This document shows positions 7,717-10,750 of a stretch of 10,750 nucleotides of DNA, piece after piece. The notes under the pieces are model-generated. The model was not told the origin of the DNA. It ran no database searches and worked only from the letters and a program-made list of their open reading frames with translations. This stretch comes from Eimeria necatrix (taxonomy: Eukaryota > Apicomplexa > Conoidasida > Eucoccidiorida > Eimeriidae), in contig NW_013651969.1 in the NCBI RefSeq assembly GCF_000499385.1, positions 1-10,750 on the forward strand, read 5' to 3'. The translations under genes were made by a program, and so were the position numbers. Each line of letters opens with the position of its first letter. Position 1 is the stretch's first letter.

Positions 7717-8493
7717 CTGTTAAAAAAATTTTGATATCGTCGTGTTTGGTTGCTGGCTCATAGGCGGTATGGATGAGACGGGTGAACAGCATTTTGCTGC
7801 TGGAAAAAACTGATATATCTGTTGTCTGTTTGCTTTATAGGCATGACAAATATGAACGAATTTGCAGTTCGCGTAATCAATCCATGAGGCGTCTGTGAAA
7901 ACTACACAGGCGATTTAATAGGCTGCGGACTTCTTGGCAGATGATGCGGAAAACTCAACGTCATAAAGTTACAAAGGTAATAACCGACGAATGGACTCAA
8001 AAAAAGACAGTGAGATTGTGCAGGACGGCTTTGCTTCTGCATTCATTTTAATGTTTTTATAGGCACTTTTGCTTTGATTCTCTGGGCGTTAACGTCCATT
8101 TTCAAGGCTTGTCAAGTTGCTGCTTGCATACGACGCTTCATCCAGTCTTGAAGCTTGCATTTTCATATCGCTGTATCGCGCTACGTAGAAAACGCATTTT
8201 CACTAACAAATTCGAGCAAAGTAATGGACCGTAGTGACGTTTTTCTGATTGCTACTGTCGTTGAGACACCTTAACGCTCGTAGAAGTCCAGTCTTTGCAT
8301 CAGGCCGTACTCGCAAAGTGGACTGTCGACTTCCAGAGCTTCCACGGCCTGCTAGCTGTTGCCAAGGATGAATATGCCGATTTGTCTGCTAACTGATTTT
8401 TAGTCTAACCGAGCAGCGCATAACGAAAACGTTATGGCATCTTACAGTCTATGGGGAATGCAAATGTAGCAGCAGGGGAACACAGCCACTTCG
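7717..8493. other. No gene supported
   Basis: On the plus strand, acceptor-like ctgtttgctttatag (ending about 7841) precedes a 14-codon frame. A basic 50-codon frame (7899-8051) contains a possible acceptor (ttcttggcag) and donor (aag followed by gtaata). These are isolated and compete with minus-strand candidates on either side, so I leave them uncalled. Nothing else structured is seen. Confidence 0.4.
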
Positions 8494-8528
8494 ATGGCCA
8501 TCTATGGCGATTTATTGCCATGGGCCAT
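8494..8528. other. Hairpin-forming dyad
   Basis: atggcc (8494-8499) pairs with ggccat (8523-8528), and atggc (8504-8508) with gccat (8517-8521). The result is an 11-bp stem interrupted by a 4-versus-1 bulge, closing an 8-nt loop. The preceding tcgatggc motif recurs in the next hairpin about 220 nt downstream. Confidence 0.4.
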
Positions 8529-8710
8529 GTTGTTTCTAGCCCATTACTTAGTCTACGCACTTTTCGTGGTTTCTGCTGATACAGCTTTCCACAGCAGCCA
8601 CCGTGGTGCCTTTCATTTTAATCGCATTGCTGTCATGCTTCAATTTGGCACAGAAACTCATATTTGATTGAGTTTGATTTTAAGCATTTTCTTCTTAATT
8701 ATTTTCCATA

Positions 8711-8738
8711 TCGATGGCGTCGCAAATGCCGCCATCGA
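8711..8738. other. Perfect 9-bp stem hairpin
   Basis: tcgatggcg (8711-8719) and cgccatcga (8730-8738) are perfect complements around a 10-nt loop. The arm begins with the same tcgatggc octamer as 8491-8498, so the downstream arm could pair with either. Chance expectation for a 9-bp stem with loops of 3-20 nt in this window is near one; no function is claimed. Confidence 0.4.
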
Positions 8739-9194
8739 AAATTTCGTCAATACACCCTGAAAAGCTTTATGGTGAGTTGCTGTTGGAGGGTGTAAGTGAA
8801 GCAGCACGTGTCACGATGAAACGCTAAACATTTTATTCAAATGGATAGTTTGTACGTACTCTGTTCACGGTCGGAGCTACGTTTTAGTCATTTACCCGCC
8901 CATTTCAACCTTGTAGGTCGGACGGTTTGCTAGGTAACGCTGTGGCGCCTTTCAACATCAATTGTTCTACGTTTCTGCTGAGAAATCAGATCGTGAGCAT
9001 AAGTTGGTCAGCGTAATTACACTATGAGGCATTTCCGCTATTCACTAATATGCACTGGAGTCGTTTAATTTGTGTGTAGCATATCAAAGATGTTTGCTTT
9101 CAGAAATTAATTATGTCGAGTCATGGAAACTGATAGATGCATGTAGGTATCACAAAAATCGTCGTGAGTAGAAAAGCACTTGCTCGCCACTAGC
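8739..9194. other. No gene supported
   Basis: There are donor-like GTGAGT (8772-8777) and GTAAGT (8792-8797) sites on the plus strand and an acceptor-like cttttcag on the minus strand (ending about 8757) followed by about 32 open codons. None is tied to a credible exon. The stretch borders the poly(A)-like hexamer at 9195-9200. Confidence 0.4.
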
Positions 9195-9200
9195 TTTATT
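9195..9200 (-). promoter_or_regulatory. Minus-strand AATAAA poly(A) signal candidate
   Basis: TTTATT on the plus strand reads AATAAA on the minus strand, 89 nt beyond the stop codon of the exon-like frame at 9289-9422. The position fits a short eukaryotic 3' UTR. The hexamer is common in AT-moderate DNA, so this is supportive rather than decisive. Confidence 0.3.
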
Positions 9201-9288
9201 AACCAGACAGCAGCATACCTTGGAAAAGGCCAACTGAAGTAGAGTCAAACAGTGCTACACGACTGGACTAAAGCGCGTCTAGGAAAAG

Positions 9289-9422
9289 TTAAAGGTGGTA
9301 CATGGCCTGTACTTCCTGCGCTTCTTTCATTCTGCGGGCGTTAGCTAGAGTCAAGCCAAGGTTGTTTTCCGCTGCAGCTTCTGAAGGGATACTGATCATG
9401 GAGATGTCGTAGGAGCCTGTGT
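9289..9422 (-). CDS. Candidate 3'-terminal exon of a split minus-strand gene
   Basis: This is the most protein-like segment of the window. The minus frame is open from 9462 to TAA at 9289-9291. From a TAG acceptor at 9423-9425, preceded by cctttgttc, it encodes about 44 residues, including DISMISIPSEAAAENNL, LANARRMKEAQEVQAMY and a C-terminal HL. It lacks Cys and Trp, is rich in Ala, Glu and Asn, and looks helical at the end. By hand count about 70% of its codons begin with a purine, typical of coding DNA. A minus-strand AATAAA follows 89 nt after the stop. The exon begins with two bases that complete a GAC codon with the single G left by the donor at 9561, so it joins in phase to the segment 9561-9694. 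I do not recognise the family, and no ATG-containing full gene is established. Confidence 0.35.
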
Positions 9423-9560
9423 CTACGAACAAAGGTGTTACTTGCAAGCAAATGCTTTCTTCTTACCACGTTAAAGGCATAACCGGAGAGCTGCCGTGCA
9501 AACAAGAGTTAATTTAACCCATATTAACGGTATGATCGCGTTATCCTTTTTAAAATTCAC

Positions 9561-9694
9561 CACAACGAAGCTTTTGTGTGACTCGCTGGATCGCAATGTT
9601 TTCAATCAGTTTTTGATACTGACAGAGTTCGGTAGGCACACCCCGCAAAATTTTTGCAGAGTGTGGAGAATAAATAGTAATCGAGGAACAGAAA
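9561..9694 (-). CDS. Candidate internal exon upstream of the 9289-9422 exon
   Basis: On the minus strand this segment is bounded by a CAG acceptor (9697-9695, ggctgcag) and a GTGAAT donor (9560-9555). It reads one base, 44 open codons and one base. It contains AKILRGVPTELCQYQKLIEN and IAIQRVTQKLR, a polar helical-looking stretch. The trailing G joins the following candidate exon to give Asp, and the leading T completes a codon with two bases from the preceding candidate. Weak points: the acceptor lacks a pyrimidine tract, the donor is non-consensus beyond GT, and an 86-codon plus frame (9496-9753) covers the same bases. An alternative minus frame starting at an ATG with good context (aacATGG, about 9704) also runs through it. 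Confidence 0.22.
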
Positions 9695-9782
9695 CTGCAG
9701 CCATGTTGAGCTTGGGCTTTATTTTACTACAGCTTTTAGTATCTTGGTGCTAGCATGTGTGAGTCTAAGTATACACATTCAC

Positions 9783-9899
9783 AACGAACATAGTGCTACA
9801 CGTGAAACGCGAACTCTGGAAATAGGAGGACAAAAAGGCTCAGAAATAGTGGCCACCAGAGCTGCATTTGCAAAGTTGTGCGCGACGATTCGTTGGGGG
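9783..9899 (-). CDS. Candidate internal exon, low support
   Basis: This minus-strand segment lies between a CAG acceptor (9902-9900) and a GTGAAT donor (9782-9777), and reads one base, 38 open codons and two bases. It includes PQRIVAHNFANAALVATISE. The two trailing bases fit the phase of the next candidate at 9561-9694. A stronger pyrimidine-rich acceptor (tcctcctatttccag) sits inside it near 9817 and would shorten the exon to about 34 nt in the same phase. Competing frames: plus 9681-9929 (83 codons) and minus 9796-10041 in another frame. The implied intron to the next segment is only about 88 nt. Confidence 0.18.
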
Positions 9900-9970
9900 C
9901 TGATAGTGAGGCACACAAGCCTTTTGTGAAATCATGTTGATAAAATGGTTTGGAAAAAACAGATTGTATG

Positions 9971-10129
9971 CTAAACGCCACCAAACATGTAGCCCTCAAC
10001 CAATGCAAAGATAGGCGCGATGAGAAGCTTAAGTGGCACACGGCGTTTACACTTTTTCATGTTCCTTAAGAAAAGGCTCGAATACTTTGAGGGGCAAGTA
10101 AAGGCGCATTGCTCTAAGTCAAATTCAAT
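9971..10129 (-). CDS. Candidate 5' exon or first coding segment, low support
   Basis: This minus frame is open for 52 codons before TAG at 9971-9973. It includes an internal ATG (10060-10058) followed by KKCKRRVPLKLLIAPIFALV, that is a short basic stretch then a hydrophobic stretch, and before the ATG the segment QCAFTCPSKYSSLFLRN. If the ATG is the start, the basic-plus-hydrophobic beginning resembles a membrane-targeting segment. A GT at 9986-9985 within the frame could splice in phase to the AAAAG acceptor just upstream of 9900, across a 60-70-nt intron with a T-rich tract. The borders are guesses. The frame is real; the exon status is speculative. Confidence 0.17.
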   Translation of the reverse strand: MEFDLEQCAFTCPSKYSSLFLRNMKKCKRRVPLKLLIAPIFALVEGYMFGGV

Positions 10130-10231
10130 TTAAACTTTACTTCATGGCATGTTGCTGTTTAGGGTGCTCAGCAGTGGAATCTTGCTGAATGCACTACGCT
10201 CATACATTTCTTTGTCCCAATCTATTTTCAG

Positions 10232-10450
10232 TACGCTGTTTTGACAAGTGATAAAAAGAGGACTTCCAGTTTTTTAAAGCATCCCAAGCAAAACACAGAC
10301 GCCTTTAAATACCACTCGCAAAACGCGCGTTTTGAAAAACTCTCAAGTTCCCGCGGAATTTCCATCGAAAGTTCCCGAAGCATGACGACGCAAAAAAGTG
10401 GCATGCCAGTGAATCCGTTTTTATGGACTTTGCTGGTTCCTGCATTTTGA
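10232..10450 (+). CDS. Candidate plus-strand exon, Ser/Lys-rich peptide
   Basis: A tctattttcag acceptor-like site ending at 10231 is followed in phase 0 by 72 open codons to TGA at 10448-10450. The peptide is hydrophilic and disordered-looking, with segments LTSDKKRTSSFLKHPKQN, RFEKLSSSRGISIESSRS and MTTQKSGMP. The long minus frame on the same bases (10305-10700, 131 codons) is rich in Cys, Phe and Ser, as expected for the antisense of a coding stretch. An exon end at the GTGAAT near 10410 would keep phase with the next open segment across a 70-80-nt gap. An ATG at 10381 could instead be a start. No family is recognised. Confidence 0.25.
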   Translation, partial: YAVLTSDKKRTSSFLKHPKQNTDAFKYHSQNARFEKLSSSRGISIESSRSMTTQKSGMPVNPFLWTLLVPAF

Positions 10451-10482
10451 GGAAACTTTTGCGCACTTGCTTGTAGCTGCAG

Positions 10483-10704
10483 GCTTTGCATAAAGCAAAT
10501 TGCGCAGCCCACAAGCAGGTAAAAACGCCAATTGACACTAATGGAGAACTAGAGAAGTCACTGCATTTCGGCTCTCGGCGTGAGCAACTTCTTGTTGGCC
10601 ACACTTCAAGTACGAATGCGGCGCAGCGGTTTCTGGCAAAGCAAGAGGCACGCAGTCGCATGCTGTGGCGAGTTATTCTCGACGCGAAATCAGCTGCCAT
10701 GTAG
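10483..10704 (+). CDS. Candidate plus-strand terminal exon, unknown protein
   Basis: After tgtagctgcag (CAG at 10480-10482) the plus strand is open in phase 0 for 73 codons to TAG at 10702-10704. It reads polar and charged, with DTNGELEKSLHFGSRREQLL, NAAQRFLAKQEARSRML and the end WRVILDAKSAAM. By hand count about 58% of codons start with a purine and only 12% with T, a coding-like bias. It lies 32 bases after the previous open segment, in another frame, so the two need an intron (or an indel) between them. The poly-G tract follows 14 bases after the stop, so no poly(A) signal can be seen. No family recognised; a minus-strand shadow frame overlaps it. Confidence 0.28.
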   Translation, partial: ALHKANCAAHKQVKTPIDTNGELEKSLHFGSRREQLLVGHTSSTNAAQRFLAKQEARSRMLWRVILDAKSAAM

Positions 10705-10718
10705 TGTGGCTGGGGGAT

Positions 10719-10750
<32 letters not shown>
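10719..10750 (+). repeat. Poly-G homopolymer at window end (at least 32 G)
   Basis: The last 32 bases are all G, preceded by ctgggggat at 10710-10718, so the tract is nearly pure from 10712. It may continue beyond the window. Long G runs are rare in genomes and are a known artefact form (terminal sequencing signal, contig edge), but G tracts also form G-quadruplexes and can occur naturally. Confidence 0.98.

Noticed and set aside
7899..8051. Basic 50-codon plus frame with internal acceptor- and donor-like sites
   Set aside because: Open stretches of this length are common by chance. There is no start, no terminal signal and no neighbouring plus-strand exon.
10..10663. Scattered GCATGC palindromes (for example near 10, 3378, 4044, 5149, 10400 and 10658)
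   Set aside because: A 6-bp palindrome is expected a few times in 10.7 kb; there is no clustering or consistent position relative to a candidate gene.
10305..10700. 131-codon minus-strand open frame
   Set aside because: Its Cys/Phe/Ser-rich composition looks like the antisense shadow of the plus-strand frames at 10232-10704.
1..10750. CRISPR array, rRNA, insertion sequence with terminal repeats, telomere repeats
   Set aside because: I looked for regularly spaced repeats, conserved rRNA motifs, paired terminal inverted repeats around a transposase frame, and TTAGGG-type arrays, and found none.

Overview
This window looks like nuclear, largely non-coding DNA from a eukaryote. There is no bacterial gene packing, no ribosome-binding-site/ORF pattern, no rRNA, and no tRNA or CRISPR array that I can recognise. 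Base composition is intermediate (roughly mid-40s % GC by eye). Open frames have the length chance predicts: six frames of 10.75 kb with 3 stops in 64 codons should give a longest frame of about 140 codons, and the longest here are 143 and 138. ORF length is therefore no evidence for genes. I could not assign the organism; an invertebrate or a protist/alga would both fit. No protein family is recognised with confidence.

Left part (1 to about 1500): a strongly G+T-rich plus strand carrying two separate local duplications. One is a perfect 60-bp direct repeat (118-177 and 246-305, offset 128) with a 19-bp tandem between its copies. The other is a 109-bp head-to-tail tandem (629-737 and 738-846), about 89% identical, whose unit carries short inverted arms.

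Middle (about 850-6350): no supportable gene. It holds isolated dyads, the best being a perfect 10-bp stem with a 3-nt loop at 5023-5045, and an A/T-only tract at 4832-4854.

Right part (6350-10750): a few short minus-strand open segments look more like exons than the rest, because of purine-first codons, splice-like borders or a following poly(A) signal. The best are a terminal-exon-like frame ending at 6397 with minus-strand AATAAA 33 nt downstream (part of a back-to-back AATAAA palindrome at 6358-6370), and a frame ending at 9289 with AATAAA 89 nt downstream. The latter joins in phase to further open segments at 9561-9694, 9783-9899 and 9971-10129. On the plus strand, two consecutive open segments at 10232-10450 and 10483-10704 are candidate exons. 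The window ends in an uninterrupted run of 32 G.

All coding calls are hypotheses read by eye, without homology support, and their confidences are low. The repeat, palindrome and homopolymer calls are direct observations.
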